This document shows, piece after piece, positions 1 to 8,295 of a DNA stretch of 64,000 bases. Under the pieces are notes generated by a model. That model saw only the letters and a program-made list of their open reading frames with translations, was not told where the DNA came from and searched no databases. Source of the stretch: Tateyamaria pelophila (lineage in GTDB: Bacteria > Pseudomonadota > Alphaproteobacteria > Rhodobacterales > Rhodobacteraceae); assembly GCF_019966495.1 (NCBI RefSeq), contig NZ_JAIMIA010000008.1, positions 28,139-92,138 of the forward strand, given 5' to 3'. Made by a program: the position numbers and the translations under genes. The stretch's first letter is position 1. Every line of letters starts with the position of its first letter.

Positions 1-1
1 C

Positions 2-490
2 CCCGGTGTGATCCTCGGCATCTCGATCCTCGTCTTCTCCAGTTCCATCGCAAACACGCTCGAAGACGCCACGGGCCTGTGGTTTGACGGTTTGCGGCCC
101 GGCCTGATCCTCGTGATCCTCGGCCAGTTTTCATTCATCACGACCTTCGCCACGCTCGTAATCTCCGCCCGTTTGCAAAAATTCGACCCAAGCCTCGAAG
201 AGGCAGCACTGAACCTTGGCGCAAGCCAGTGGGGGGCCATCCGGCAGATCACCTTGCCGTTTCTGTTGCCCGCCATTGTGGCCTCGGCGGTGGTGTCCAT
301 TCTGATGAGCTTTGAGAATTTCAACACGACGCTGATGCTGGTCGGGTCGGACTCGCCCCTGACCATCGCGATGTTTGACAAACTCAAGCAGGGCTCGACC
401 CCGGTGCTGAATGCGGTGTCGCTTTTGCTGATCGCGGTCTCGGCAGCCCTGGGGCTGATCTCACTATTGTTTCAAAGCAACAAGCAGTGA
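2..490 (+). CDS. ABC transporter permease, PotC/PotI-like (3' part only)
   Basis: C-terminal 162 or so residues of an inner-membrane permease of a binding-protein-dependent ABC importer; the 5' end lies outside the window. The EAA cytoplasmic loop that docks the ATPase is seen as EEAALNLGASQWGAIRQI followed by LPFLLPAI, and at least four hydrophobic segments are present. The EAA loop and the final helices resemble the spermidine/putrescine (PotC) branch, so a polyamine or similar small cation is the likely substrate, but the substrate cannot be read from this fragment. It converges on the tryptophan dioxygenase gene with only 23 bp between stop codons. Confidence 0.85.
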   Translation, partial: PGVILGISILVFSSSIANTLEDATGLWFDGLRPGLILVILGQFSFITTFATLVISARLQKFDPSLEEAALNLGASQWGAIRQITLPFLLPAIVASAVVSILMSFENFNTTLMLVGSDSPLTIAMFDKLKQGSTPVLNAVSLLLIAVSAALGLISLLFQSNKQ

Positions 491-495
491 GGCGG

Positions 496-513
496 GGCGC
501 ATCAGGATGCGCC
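496..513. terminator. Hairpin between convergent stop codons
   Basis: A perfect 7-bp inverted repeat (GGCGCAT, loop CAGG, ATGCGCC) fills almost the whole space between the permease stop and the tryptophan dioxygenase stop. Its position suggests a shared bidirectional terminator. There is no good T-tract on either side, so this is tentative. Confidence 0.4.
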
Positions 514-1347
514 TTACAGACCGCCCCGCAAATTCCACAGTTCCGGAAACAGTTCGACCTCCAGCATGCGGCGCAGGTATTTCACACCGCTCGTGCCCCC
601 GGTGCCGCGTTTGAACCCGATTATCCGTTCGACCGTCGTGACGTGGTTGAACCGCCAGCGGCGAAAATAGTCCTCAAGATCGACCAGCTTTTCCGCCAGC
701 TCGTAAAGCGTCCAGTATTTGACCGGGTCCTGATAGACCTTGGTCCAGGCGGCCACGATCGCGTCATCCGACTGATGCGGCTCTGCCATGCGGAACGCAT
801 CCTCAGGCAAGACGATGCCCAACTCCTTTTCCAAGGCGCGCAAAGCCACATGATAAAGCGATGGCCTCTCAAGTTCCTTGGTCAACTGAGCGTGCAGGTC
901 AGGGCGATGTTCGTGCACCTTGAGCATCGCCCTATTCCGGTTGCCCACGAAAAACTCGATCAGACGGTATTGATGAGACTGGAAACCAGATGACGCGCCC
1001 AGATCTGCGCGAAACGCAGTATAGTCGCTGGGCGTCATGGTACGCAGCACATCCCATGCGTTGTTGAGCTGCTCGAAAATTCGCGACACCCGCGTAATCA
1101 TCTTGAACGCTTCGCCAAACCGCTCTGCCTGAATGTGGCCACGGGCGGCATCAAGCTCGTGTAAGGCCAGCCGCATCCACAACTCGGATGTTTGATGCTG
1201 AACGATAAACAGCATCTCATCATGGGCCTCTGACAACGGGCCCTGAGCGCCCAGCAGCTGATCCAGACCCAAGTAGTCGCCATAACTCATGTCGTTTTTA
1301 TACGACATCTTTGCGCCATCCGTGGCGGGATCGTATGCGTCAGTCAT
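514..1347 (-). CDS. kynA: Tryptophan 2,3-dioxygenase
   Basis: Haem enzyme that opens the indole ring of L-tryptophan with O2 to give N-formylkynurenine, the first step of the kynurenine pathway; cytoplasmic tetramer. The 277-residue length is typical of bacterial TDO. Family signatures are visible: [11 protein letters not shown] with the haem-pocket and substrate-proximal residues near position 48, [12 protein letters not shown] near 120, and the C-terminal [10 protein letters not shown] plus [11 protein letters not shown] region that binds the tryptophan carboxylate. No kynureninase or formamidase gene is adjacent, so the rest of the pathway must be elsewhere. Confidence 0.95.
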   Translation of the reverse strand: MTDAYDPATDGAKMSYKNDMSYGDYLGLDQLLGAQGPLSEAHDEMLFIVQHQTSELWMRLALHELDAARGHIQAERFGEAFKMITRVSRIFEQLNNAWDVLRTMTPSDYTAFRADLGASSGFQSHQYRLIEFFVGNRNRAMLKVHEHRPDLHAQLTKELERPSLYHVALRALEKELGIVLPEDAFRMAEPHQSDDAIVAAWTKVYQDPVKYWTLYELAEKLVDLEDYFRRWRFNHVTTVERIIGFKRGTGGTSGVKYLRRMLEVELFPELWNLRGGL

Positions 1348-1389
1348 GGCCGTCCTGCTCTTGCTAGATTTTCTGGAACTTCAAATCGG

Positions 1390-2109
1390 TCAGTCTGCAT
1401 CACGCCGCGCAAATGTGGCCAAAAGTGTTCCCTCATCATCAAACACCGCCATCAACAGGTGATAGGATACCAATTGCTGTGCCGCGCCCAAGGCCTGGAG
1501 CAGTCGTGTTTCGGTTTCCATCTGCGCCTCCGGACACATTTTCCGTGTCGTCGCCAGAGGCGAGAATACGGGCGCGTCCACGCTGAGCTCATATCTACCG
1601 TTAAAGGCGTTGCATCCGCCATTGCCTGTAACGGCGTTGTCCGGCTTGAAGGCGATCCATGCTTCTGCGCCCGGGCTTTCGCCTGCGAAATCGCGCAAGC
1701 TCCATTCCGACCCTGCGATCGTGGCGAGGCCGCCACCGGCCCGGAACTGGTCTTCGTTCGCGCCTTCGATCAAAAACCACCCGGCGGCCCATCCAATGGT
1801 GCGGTCATAGCCAATCCGGCACCAACGGGTCTTGCGTCCGGCCTCCCGTTCCGTTTCGGTCGCGGTCTCCCAGTCGGCCAGAGACAATCCCCCGATACAT
1901 CCCAGATTCGCGATGCCAACGCCGTCCGACGGTATCGTTGCGATGACAGGACCAGACACCGACGGGGCGGCGCGGAGATTCAGAACACTGCCTTCGGCAA
2001 CACCCGAAACACTAAAGAAATCGGGGCCGGCGGCCTCTGCCATGGCAGGGCCGTTCACCAGAAACCCGAGGCAGACAGCCGCCGCCAGAGTGCCCTTGAG
2101 GTTTGACAT
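1390..2109 (-). CDS. Secreted SH3-like / META (HslJ-like) domain protein
   Basis: 239 residues with an N-terminal signal peptide ending near AMAEA. Residues about 33-120 look like a bacterial SH3-type domain (SVLNLRAAPSVSGPVIATI). Residues about 130-235 form a META domain with the family hallmark GNGGCNAFNGRYEL and a second conserved Cys in RKMCPEAQ. META proteins such as HslJ are periplasmic or outer-membrane-associated and linked to stress or motility; no enzymatic role is known. It lies 42 bp upstream of the TDO start on the same strand, so co-transcription is possible but not required. Confidence 0.75.
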   Translation of the reverse strand: MSNLKGTLAAAVCLGFLVNGPAMAEAAGPDFFSVSGVAEGSVLNLRAAPSVSGPVIATIPSDGVGIANLGCIGGLSLADWETATETEREAGRKTRWCRIGYDRTIGWAAGWFLIEGANEDQFRAGGGLATIAGSEWSLRDFAGESPGAEAWIAFKPDNAVTGNGGCNAFNGRYELSVDAPVFSPLATTRKMCPEAQMETETRLLQALGAAQQLVSYHLLMAVFDDEGTLLATFARRDAD

Positions 2110-2243
2110 GATCGGATCCTTTAATGTCTGTTTCTGTCTGTAACGGGCGGGGTCATGCGTTGCTGGAAACTACAGTGCGGCATCATTTTACGCCAACCGT
2201 TTTATCGCGGCATCGCCCGAAAGCTGGATTGGCCTTGGCCCCC

Positions 2244-3041
2244 TCACTTCGGCCAGGCCCGCCATTGATCCAGCGTGCCTGAAAAAACGTTGATGTCGAC
2301 AGGTGTCGCAACCCCCGGAACGACGCCCGTGCCGGTGTATTGCCAGAACGTCCAACTCTGACCCGGATAAGTCTTGCGCGGAGGATCAGCAACGGAGCGC
2401 AACCAGAACTCGGTATTCTTCAGCTGGCCGATATTGCTGTCACGGTAGAAATCAACGGTGGTATAGATGACAGGACGCTTGCCATAGTGGCGCTCAAGGA
2501 TATCCAGAAAATGCTTGGCCTCCTCCCGGATTTTCGTTCCGGTCGGACGGAAGCGGCATGTCTTGGATTGATGGTTCCACTCCATATCCAGCACCGGCGG
2601 CAACGCTGTCGGGTCCTTCGGCACATGGCGCATGAACCAGCGGGCCTGTTCCACAGCGGGTCGGCAGAAATAAAAGTAGTGATAGGCACCATGGCGCACG
2701 CCCGCCGTCTTGGCGCCGGTCCAATGGGTGCGGAACATCGGGTCGAGGATATCGCCGCCTTCGGTCGCTTTGAGATAGGCGAAAGACACACCCGCCGCCC
2801 GCGCCATGGGCCAGTCGATGTCGCCCTGCCACCGAGACGCGTCGATCCCGTGGACCGGATAGCGCCTTGGCCGATCGCCAATCCCCTCATGCGGGTCCAC
2901 GTCACCAAAGGCAGGATAGGTGCGCAAAACCTCCTGGCGGCCAAGGTCGGATTTCACATCCGCTGTTTCAACCCGCGCGGGGCCGGAACACCCCCATAGC
3001 ACGATTAGACACACACCAAGGGCCATGATCCGGCTCAGCAT
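2244..3041 (-). CDS. GH25-family lysozyme-like lipoprotein
   Basis: 265 residues. The N-terminus has a lipobox-like stretch (CLIVLWGCSG), suggesting a lipoprotein signal and envelope attachment. The body is a glycoside hydrolase family 25 domain: GIDASRWQGDIDW at the first strand, FAYLKATEG, LDMEWNH carrying the acidic catalytic pair, YTTVDFYRD, and FWQYTGTG near the C-terminus. GH25 enzymes hydrolyse the beta-1,4 bond of peptidoglycan. In Alphaproteobacteria such proteins probably serve cell-wall remodelling rather than phage lysis. No phage genes are adjacent. Confidence 0.88.
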   Translation of the reverse strand: MLSRIMALGVCLIVLWGCSGPARVETADVKSDLGRQEVLRTYPAFGDVDPHEGIGDRPRRYPVHGIDASRWQGDIDWPMARAAGVSFAYLKATEGGDILDPMFRTHWTGAKTAGVRHGAYHYFYFCRPAVEQARWFMRHVPKDPTALPPVLDMEWNHQSKTCRFRPTGTKIREEAKHFLDILERHYGKRPVIYTTVDFYRDSNIGQLKNTEFWLRSVADPPRKTYPGQSWTFWQYTGTGVVPGVATPVDINVFSGTLDQWRAWPK

Positions 3042-3110
3042 CGCGACAACCCGCCGTCAGGCACGCACACCGGATAGGTCACACTGACTGTCAAACTCTG
3101 CTCCTTAGAA

Positions 3111-3144
3111 AATCCAGTCGTACGGGGCGGGCAATTACTGGATT
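3111..3144. repeat. Inverted repeat in promoter region
   Basis: AATCCAGT at 3111-3118 and its exact complement ACTGGATT at 3137-3144, 18 bp apart, lie in the 282-bp divergent gap between the GH25 gene and the stress-type membrane pair. It could be an operator for either side; nothing else in this gap is recognisable. Confidence 0.3.
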
Positions 3145-3323
3145 GGACGCATCCAAACAGTCCCACACACCGGCGTCAACACCGCACAGAACCGCGACGG
3201 TGCTCCAAGCGATTTCCATACGGTTCGCTGACGGTCCACCGTTGTAATCATGGCGAAAGACATGTCAAAGTCTCAGCGCATCGACGGCACAGTCGGGATG
3301 AACAAAACAAGGAAGAAAACCTG

Positions 3324-3632
3324 ATGGCCACCAAAGCGGAACTGGAAAAAGAACTTGCCGCCCTGAAGCAGGAACTGGAGCAAAGACGCGCGGCCGACGT
3401 GGCCGCGGCTTTGAGCTCTGACGCCCCGCGCGATCACAATGGCGATGAGACCGATGACGATGCCCTTGGATTGAAAAAGGTGCTGAAAGAACACGGTATG
3501 GATGCGGAAAGCATAGAAAGCCTTGGCGGAACCCTGCTCGAAGAGCTGAAAGCGCTGCAAAAGGAAAGACCGCTGACCATGGTATTGGCCGCCTTCGCCC
3601 TTGGGCTCGTGGTGGGTCGCGTGTCAAAATAG
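3324..3632 (+). CDS. Small tail-anchored membrane protein, YqjD/ElaB-like architecture
   Basis: 102 residues. The N-terminal half is a heptad-rich, highly charged coiled coil (ATKAELEKELAALKQELEQ). The C-terminus ends in one hydrophobic helix with the glycine pattern FALGLVVGRV, as in the YqjD/ElaB/DUF883 type of inner-membrane, ribosome-associated stress proteins. A good Shine-Dalgarno (AAGGAAG) sits 8 nt before the ATG. Nine bp separate it from the next gene, which has a matching YqjE-like architecture, so the two probably form an envelope-stress operon. The family assignment rests on architecture, not on close sequence recognition. Confidence 0.65.
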   Translation: MATKAELEKELAALKQELEQRRAADVAAALSSDAPRDHNGDETDDDALGLKKVLKEHGMDAESIESLGGTLLEELKALQKERPLTMVLAAFALGLVVGRVSK

Positions 3633-3641
3633 GAGAAAATC

Positions 3642-4094
3642 ATGAATCGGATCAGCCGTAGCGTCACCACGATTTATCGTACCGAACGCCTGATCGCCCG
3701 CAGGCGTCTGGCTGTCATTCAAAACCAGACGATCCTGATGGCTTTGGCCGCTTTGGTGGCGGTGATCGGATTGGCCCTGTTTAACCTGTGCTTTTACCTG
3801 CTTCTCAGTGCGTGGCTCTCACCAGCGGCAGCGGCCGGTATCCTGGGAGTTCTGAATGTCGTGTTGGCAGCCGTTTTGGCGTCCAGCGCGGCGCGCATGA
3901 ATGTCGAACAGGAAATCGCATCTGCGGTCGAAGTACGCGACATGGCCATTGCGGATCTCGAAACGGAAATCGAAAGCATTGGCGGGGACATGCGTCAGGT
4001 CATTGGCGTGCTGAAGTCGGTCCCGAAAGATCCGTTCGGTTCACTGATGACGGTTTTGCTGCCCATTTTGACAGCCCTTCTGAAAAAGAAATAG
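3642..4094 (+). CDS. Phage-holin-superfamily / YqjE-like membrane protein
   Basis: 150 residues with a basic amphipathic N-terminus, two adjacent transmembrane helices (about residues 28-55 and 60-85) and a charged C-terminal tail ending in KKK. This is the layout of the DUF1469/YqjE group, often called putative holin superfamily. It is the partner of the preceding gene, as yqjE is of yqjD in enterobacteria. Likely role is an inner-membrane stress or cell-envelope function; lysis activity is not implied, as no endolysin cassette is present. Confidence 0.7.
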   Translation: MNRISRSVTTIYRTERLIARRRLAVIQNQTILMALAALVAVIGLALFNLCFYLLLSAWLSPAAAAGILGVLNVVLAAVLASSAARMNVEQEIASAVEVRDMAIADLETEIESIGGDMRQVIGVLKSVPKDPFGSLMTVLLPILTALLKKK

Positions 4095-4100
4095 CAGCAT

Positions 4101-4123
4101 CGCCCCGTTGATTTGACGGGGCG
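4101..4123 (+). terminator. Rho-independent-like terminator
   Basis: Perfect 8-bp stem (CGCCCCGT / ACGGGGCG) with a 7-nt loop, 6 bp after the stop codon of the holin-superfamily gene. The following sequence is only weakly T-rich (CTGTTGG), so termination may be partial or Rho-assisted. Confidence 0.6.
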
Positions 4124-4202
4124 CTGTTGGAAACGGAATCCAACCAAAAGCTCCACTGCGATCTAAGTCAGCAAATTTGGCAAGACAGTTTGAGATAGGT
4201 GG

Positions 4203-5489
4203 TCAAAACAGCACATTCGGAAAGATCGCGATAAGGGCCACAACGAACAGGATGCACAGGATAAAAGGCAAGACACCTGCAATCACGGTGCCCACATTGC
4301 CTCGCCCACGGACGCTTTGGGTGACATAAAGATTCATGCCAACCGGTGGTGTGATCAGCGCAAGTTCGCACATCAGCACGAGGAAAATCCCGAACCAGAC
4401 GCTGTCATATCCAATGAAAAGGACGATAGGCAGAACGATTGGAATGGTCGCGATCATCATGGCAAGAGCATCAAGGAAGCAGCCAAGGACCATGTAAAGA
4501 CATACCAGCAGCAAGATCATGACAACCGGCTGCACATCAAAAGACGACACAAAACCTGACACCTGTGCCGGAACGCCCAGAACCCCAAGGATAAAGTTCA
4601 AGTAGAAGGCCGCGATCAGGATCAGCAACGTCATGCCGGTTGTTGTGACGCAAGACAGAAACGACTCGCGCAGCATATTCCAATTCAGCGTGCCGTAGAA
4701 CGCCGTGAGCCCGAGCGATGCGATGACACCAACCCCCGCCGCCTCGGTCGGGGTGGCAAATCCAAGATAGATTGACCCCATGACAAGAACGAAGATCACG
4801 ACAGGCGGGACCAGATCGATCAGGCGCTGGCGGCGTTCTGACCATGGCGCCATTGGCTGTGGCTTGCCCGCGATGGCGGGGTTCCAGAGGCACGCGATGA
4901 TGATCACCCCCATGAAGGACGACGCCAGAACGATGCCTGGCAGAATACCAGCAGTGAACAGCGCACCGATGGATGTGTTGGTGATGGCCCCGTAAATGAT
5001 CAGATTGATCGACGGCGGGATCAGAATGCCCAGCGTGGCCCCCGATGCGACGCTGCCCGCGACCCAGCTTTCCTTGTAGTTCTGCTTGCGAAATGTGGGA
5101 AAGGCGACCGTCCCGATCGTGGCGGCTGTGGCCACCGAAGAGCCAGAGATCGAGGCAAAGACCGTGGACGCCACGATATTGGTATGCAGCAAGCCCCCCG
5201 GTAACGGGCGCGTCCAATCTGCCAACGCGCGATACATGCGTTCGGTCACGCCGCCGCGTACAAGGATTTCCCCCATGAGCACGAACAGCGGGATCGCGAC
5301 AAGAAGGAAGTTGTTCAGCGTCCCCCACATCATCGTCCCGAAGGGCCGGATCATGGCATCGCCGAAAAACAGATATGCGCCAGTCAGGGCAACAAGGAAC
5401 AGGGCGGTGGCAATGTGCAGCCCGATGAACAGCAAACACAACAGCATGCCAAAACCAATGGCAGCGCCTTCAATGCCCAGCATCATCAA
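4203..5489 (-). CDS. dctM: TRAP transporter large permease, DctM type
   Basis: 428-residue inner-membrane protein with about twelve hydrophobic segments and DctM signatures such as GSSVATAATIGTVAFP, ILIPPSINLIIYG, ATPTEAAGVGV and LALITPPVGMNLYV. It is the ion-coupled channel of a tripartite ATP-independent periplasmic transporter for organic acids or similar anions. Its start overlaps the 3' end of the dctQ gene by about 20 bp, so the two are translationally coupled. Confidence 0.95.
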   Translation of the reverse strand: MMMLGIEGAAIGFGMLLCLLFIGLHIATALFLVALTGAYLFFGDAMIRPFGTMMWGTLNNFLLVAIPLFVLMGEILVRGGVTERMYRALADWTRPLPGGLLHTNIVASTVFASISGSSVATAATIGTVAFPTFRKQNYKESWVAGSVASGATLGILIPPSINLIIYGAITNTSIGALFTAGILPGIVLASSFMGVIIIACLWNPAIAGKPQPMAPWSERRQRLIDLVPPVVIFVLVMGSIYLGFATPTEAAGVGVIASLGLTAFYGTLNWNMLRESFLSCVTTTGMTLLILIAAFYLNFILGVLGVPAQVSGFVSSFDVQPVVMILLLVCLYMVLGCFLDALAMMIATIPIVLPIVLFIGYDSVWFGIFLVLMCELALITPPVGMNLYVTQSVRGRGNVGTVIAGVLPFILCILFVVALIAIFPNVLF

Positions 5490-6081
5490 CCTCTTTCTTG
5501 TCGTTGCCGACGTAGTTGCTGACCTCTTCGTCGATGGTCACGGGCCCGTAGAACCGAGCGACGGATGACCTGTCGCGGATCAGCAGATAAATGGCATGCC
5601 CAGCCGTCAGACATGCGGTGATGGCAAAGAAAGCGGTACCGACAACCCAAATGGATTGTGGTACCCACAAAGGGGTTTGAAGCGGTGTGTTGGTGATGGA
5701 GCCAAAGCGCAGCGTCGTTTGCAACTCGGCCCACGCATGCCACGTCATGAAGATCGCAAGTCCGGCAATCGCAATCTGTGCCAGCACATGCAATGCGTCC
5801 CCAACGACTTTGGGAAAGAAGCGAAAGAACAGATCGATACGCGGATGACCACGGCGCAACAAGGTCAGCGCCATCCCCAGCGATCCGACGAAGGCCAGCA
5901 CATAACCACCAATCTCATCCGTGCCCTGCACGGAGATGCCGACAAAATCACGCCCGATGATGTCGATGAAAATGAGGACGGCCAAAAGGGCGACGGCCCC
6001 CCCTGCACAAAGCGCAAGAAGAACCGCCAGTTTCTCCGCAACCACGAGGAATCGTGGCCGCATATGGGTCGTGTTACTCAA
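5470..6081 (-). CDS. dctQ: TRAP transporter small permease, DctQ type
   Basis: 203 residues with four predicted transmembrane helices. It has DctQ family features: the motif GTDEIGGYVLAFVGSLGMA after the first helix pair, then RRGHPRIDLFF. It couples the large permease to the periplasmic binding protein. The length is slightly above the usual 160-180 because of a hydrophilic C-terminal extension (about residues 165-203). It overlaps the preceding dctP gene by 8 bp and dctM by about 20 bp. Confidence 0.92.
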   Translation of the reverse strand: MSNTTHMRPRFLVVAEKLAVLLALCAGGAVALLAVLIFIDIIGRDFVGISVQGTDEIGGYVLAFVGSLGMALTLLRRGHPRIDLFFRFFPKVVGDALHVLAQIAIAGLAIFMTWHAWAELQTTLRFGSITNTPLQTPLWVPQSIWVVGTAFFAITACLTAGHAIYLLIRDRSSVARFYGPVTIDEEVSNYVGNDKKEVDDAGH

Positions 6082-7117
6082 GGCTCAGGCCGCGCGCGGC
6101 ACCGACGGTCTCGTTCCAGATACCCTTGCAGCCCGGATAGGAGGCTTCGCACTTCTCTGCCCATTCCGGCAGAACCGCAGAGACTGAAATCTCGGCGACC
6201 TTGGCTTTGTCTTCGTCCGTGACGGGCACCAGCGTCATATCGTAAGAGGTATAGAGACCACCTTCAGGACATTCGCCACCCGTCGAACAGGATTGCGCGG
6301 TGCCGTTCGTGGTGATCGCAAGCTCCCAAAGCGCGGCCTCCATGTCCGCCATCGCGGTGTCATACGCGGCGCGCTCGGACTCGCTCAGGCTGTTTAGCCA
6401 CTCAAGATTGACCATATGCGCCTGAATGGAGCCAGAGACGGAGAGCGGATAAAGATGTGTCGTCACCTCCGGCCATTTGCCGGTATTGGAGGATGTCGGC
6501 GATGTCACACCGCAAGACGCAACACCACGTTGCAGAGCGGGGTAGACTTCGGGGAAGGACAAGGTCACCGGCGTCGCACCAAGGTTTTCCAGAAGTGTAG
6601 ACATGGACGCCGTGAAAGAGCGCACTTTCAGCCCATCAAGATCAGCCAGCGACGTCATATCCGCATTGCACAGGAACACCTGCGGACCAAATGGCCAGAT
6701 CGCGGCGGCCTGCACGCCAAACTTTTCACCCAGACGCGCGTTAAATACATCACGGTAGGCGTCTACGGCGTCTTTGAGGTCCGCCATATTCGTCGACACG
6801 CCAATCAGGTCGATGCCTTCGAGAAACGGATCATCCTTTGCGACGCTGCCAACCTGAATGGTCGCCATATCGAAGGCGCCCGAGCTGAGAAGGCGCAGAC
6901 CATCGGCAAGGTCTATCCCGACCGCCTGAAATTCGCTCCGGGAGACTGTGAAACCGGATGCGTCCAGCGCATCCATTCCGGCCATTTCCGGCGCGAACTG
7001 CGCGCGCCCTTCCTGGTTTTGCGTCAGGATCCGCATGTCTTGCGCTGACGCAGATGTCGCGACCGTCATCGCCATGGCGCCACCAAGAGTGGCGATCGTG
7101 GATCGTAAATTTTGCAT
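6074..7117 (-). CDS. dctP: TRAP transporter solute-binding protein, DctP type
   Basis: 347 residues with a signal peptide (TIATLGGAMAMTVATSASA). DctP-fold features include the GLKVRS strand with the conserved Arg that binds the ligand carboxylate (near residue 160) and the SFPEVYPALQRGV segment. Two Cys pairs near residues 143-185 and 275-283 may form disulfides. It is the first gene of the dctPQM operon. The substrate is unknown, but the divergent neighbour is an Asp/Glu-racemase-superfamily enzyme, which suggests a malonate, maleate or aryl-malonate-like dicarboxylate. Confidence 0.93.
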   Translation of the reverse strand: MQNLRSTIATLGGAMAMTVATSASAQDMRILTQNQEGRAQFAPEMAGMDALDASGFTVSRSEFQAVGIDLADGLRLLSSGAFDMATIQVGSVAKDDPFLEGIDLIGVSTNMADLKDAVDAYRDVFNARLGEKFGVQAAAIWPFGPQVFLCNADMTSLADLDGLKVRSFTASMSTLLENLGATPVTLSFPEVYPALQRGVASCGVTSPTSSNTGKWPEVTTHLYPLSVSGSIQAHMVNLEWLNSLSESERAAYDTAMADMEAALWELAITTNGTAQSCSTGGECPEGGLYTSYDMTLVPVTDEDKAKVAEISVSAVLPEWAEKCEASYPGCKGIWNETVGAARGLSLE

Positions 7118-7527
7118 TGATCAAACCTCTTTTCCGACAAACAGTGAGACAGTTCCAAACTGGAATGAGCCCATTCTGAGAACAGCAAGCACAAGATTCT
7201 TACGCCAAAGCAAGAAAATTTTTTTTCTAAAAATTGGTATGAAAAAATTCTTTTTCATGATTTATCGCTTCATTTCTTTATCTTTTTCAGTGCTTTGTAA
7301 TGATTTTCTAACCTCGGTTCGCTGCATCATCTTGGCAAGCTGATGAAATTCGCCACATCGAACGCCCAACATTTCAGCTTCATTTTCAAGTGTTGCCGTG
7401 GAAACATGCGGATTGACGACGCTGCGCAAAGCTCTGGCCCGGATGTCTGGCGTCGCTTGCTTGACGAAACGATATACAGCGCTCACTCAGTGACGTGAAA
7501 ACCCCTTTGGAAATGGAAGAACCCGGT
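7118..7527. other. 410-bp divergent intergenic region, partly AT-rich
   Basis: Separates dctP from the Asp/Glu-racemase-superfamily gene. Bases 7196-7260 are strikingly A/T-rich for this genome and contain a perfect hairpin (ATGAAAAA, loop ATTC, TTTTTCAT, 7239-7258). On the minus strand a 74-codon open frame (7262-7486) ends 3 bp before that hairpin; it has no clear ribosome site and no recognisable family, so I do not call it a gene. Promoters for both flanking units must lie here. Confidence 0.5.
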
Positions 7528-8259
7528 ATGAGTGACCAAAGCAAACGCGTCGGGATGTTGACGCCGTCGTCGAATACGGTTCTCGAACCCTATACATCCG
7601 CGATGTTCGCACAGCTGAACGGTGCGGCAAGCGTGCATTTCGGGCGGTTTCGTGTCGTTGAAATCTCCATGGGCGCGGCATCGCAATCGCAATTCACGCT
7701 TGCCCCCATTCTGGAGGCCGCTGAACGATTGGCAGAGGCGCGCGTCGGCTGCATTGCGTGGAACGGCACATCAGCGTCCTGGCTCGGCCTGGACAAAGAC
7801 CGCGACCTGTGCGCCCAGATCGAACAGACGACAGGCTGCAAGGCGACGTCGACCGTGCTTGCCTACGAAGATCACTATCAGCGCGCAGGCATCAAGAAGC
7901 TGGGATTGGTTACGCCCTACCTCAGCGAAGTTCAGGATCGGATCATCGAAAACTACGGTGCACGCGGCATTGACGTCGTCGCTGACCGACGGCTTGAGGA
8001 TCGCGGGAATTTCAGCTTTGCCGAACACGGGACCGATGTCATTGCCGACATGGTGCGCGACGTTGCGCGCGCCAAGCCAGAGGCCATCGCAGTCCTTTGC
8101 ACCAACTTTCGGGGTGCCCCGATTGCAGCGGACCTTGAAGCCGAACTTGGCATTCCGGTCATCGATTCCGTTTCCATCACCGCCGCGCAAACCCTGAGGA
8201 TCATCGGGATCGATCCTGCCCGCGTGACGGGTTGGGGCAGTATTTTCCAAACACTATAG
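7528..8259 (+). CDS. Asp/Glu racemase-superfamily enzyme (maleate isomerase / arylmalonate decarboxylase-like)
   Basis: 243 residues. The ATG at 7528 is chosen because GGAAG lies about 8 nt upstream and the N-terminus then matches the family (RVGMLTPSSNTVLEPY). The superfamily normally uses two cysteines. Here the first loop reads AWNGTSASW (Gly80-Thr81-Ser82) with no Cys, while the second is kept as LCTN (Cys191). That single-Cys pattern with a GTS oxyanion loop resembles arylmalonate decarboxylase more than racemases or maleate isomerase. It is divergent from a TRAP operon and may act on the imported acid. The exact reaction is inference. Confidence 0.8.
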   Translation: MSDQSKRVGMLTPSSNTVLEPYTSAMFAQLNGAASVHFGRFRVVEISMGAASQSQFTLAPILEAAERLAEARVGCIAWNGTSASWLGLDKDRDLCAQIEQTTGCKATSTVLAYEDHYQRAGIKKLGLVTPYLSEVQDRIIENYGARGIDVVADRRLEDRGNFSFAEHGTDVIADMVRDVARAKPEAIAVLCTNFRGAPIAADLEAELGIPVIDSVSITAAQTLRIIGIDPARVTGWGSIFQTL

Positions 8260-8295
8260 GTCGCACATACCCGCTTCCGTAATCCCGTCGCGCCG

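Noticed and set aside
3250..3324. 24-codon open frame directly upstream of the tail-anchored membrane protein, stop/start overlap TGATG
   Set aside because: No Shine-Dalgarno for itself, and the next gene has a good one; a leader peptide is possible but unsupported.
7262..7486. 74-codon open frame on the minus strand between dctP and the racemase-superfamily gene
   Set aside because: No ribosome site, no recognisable family and it sits in a promoter region; too weak to call as a gene.
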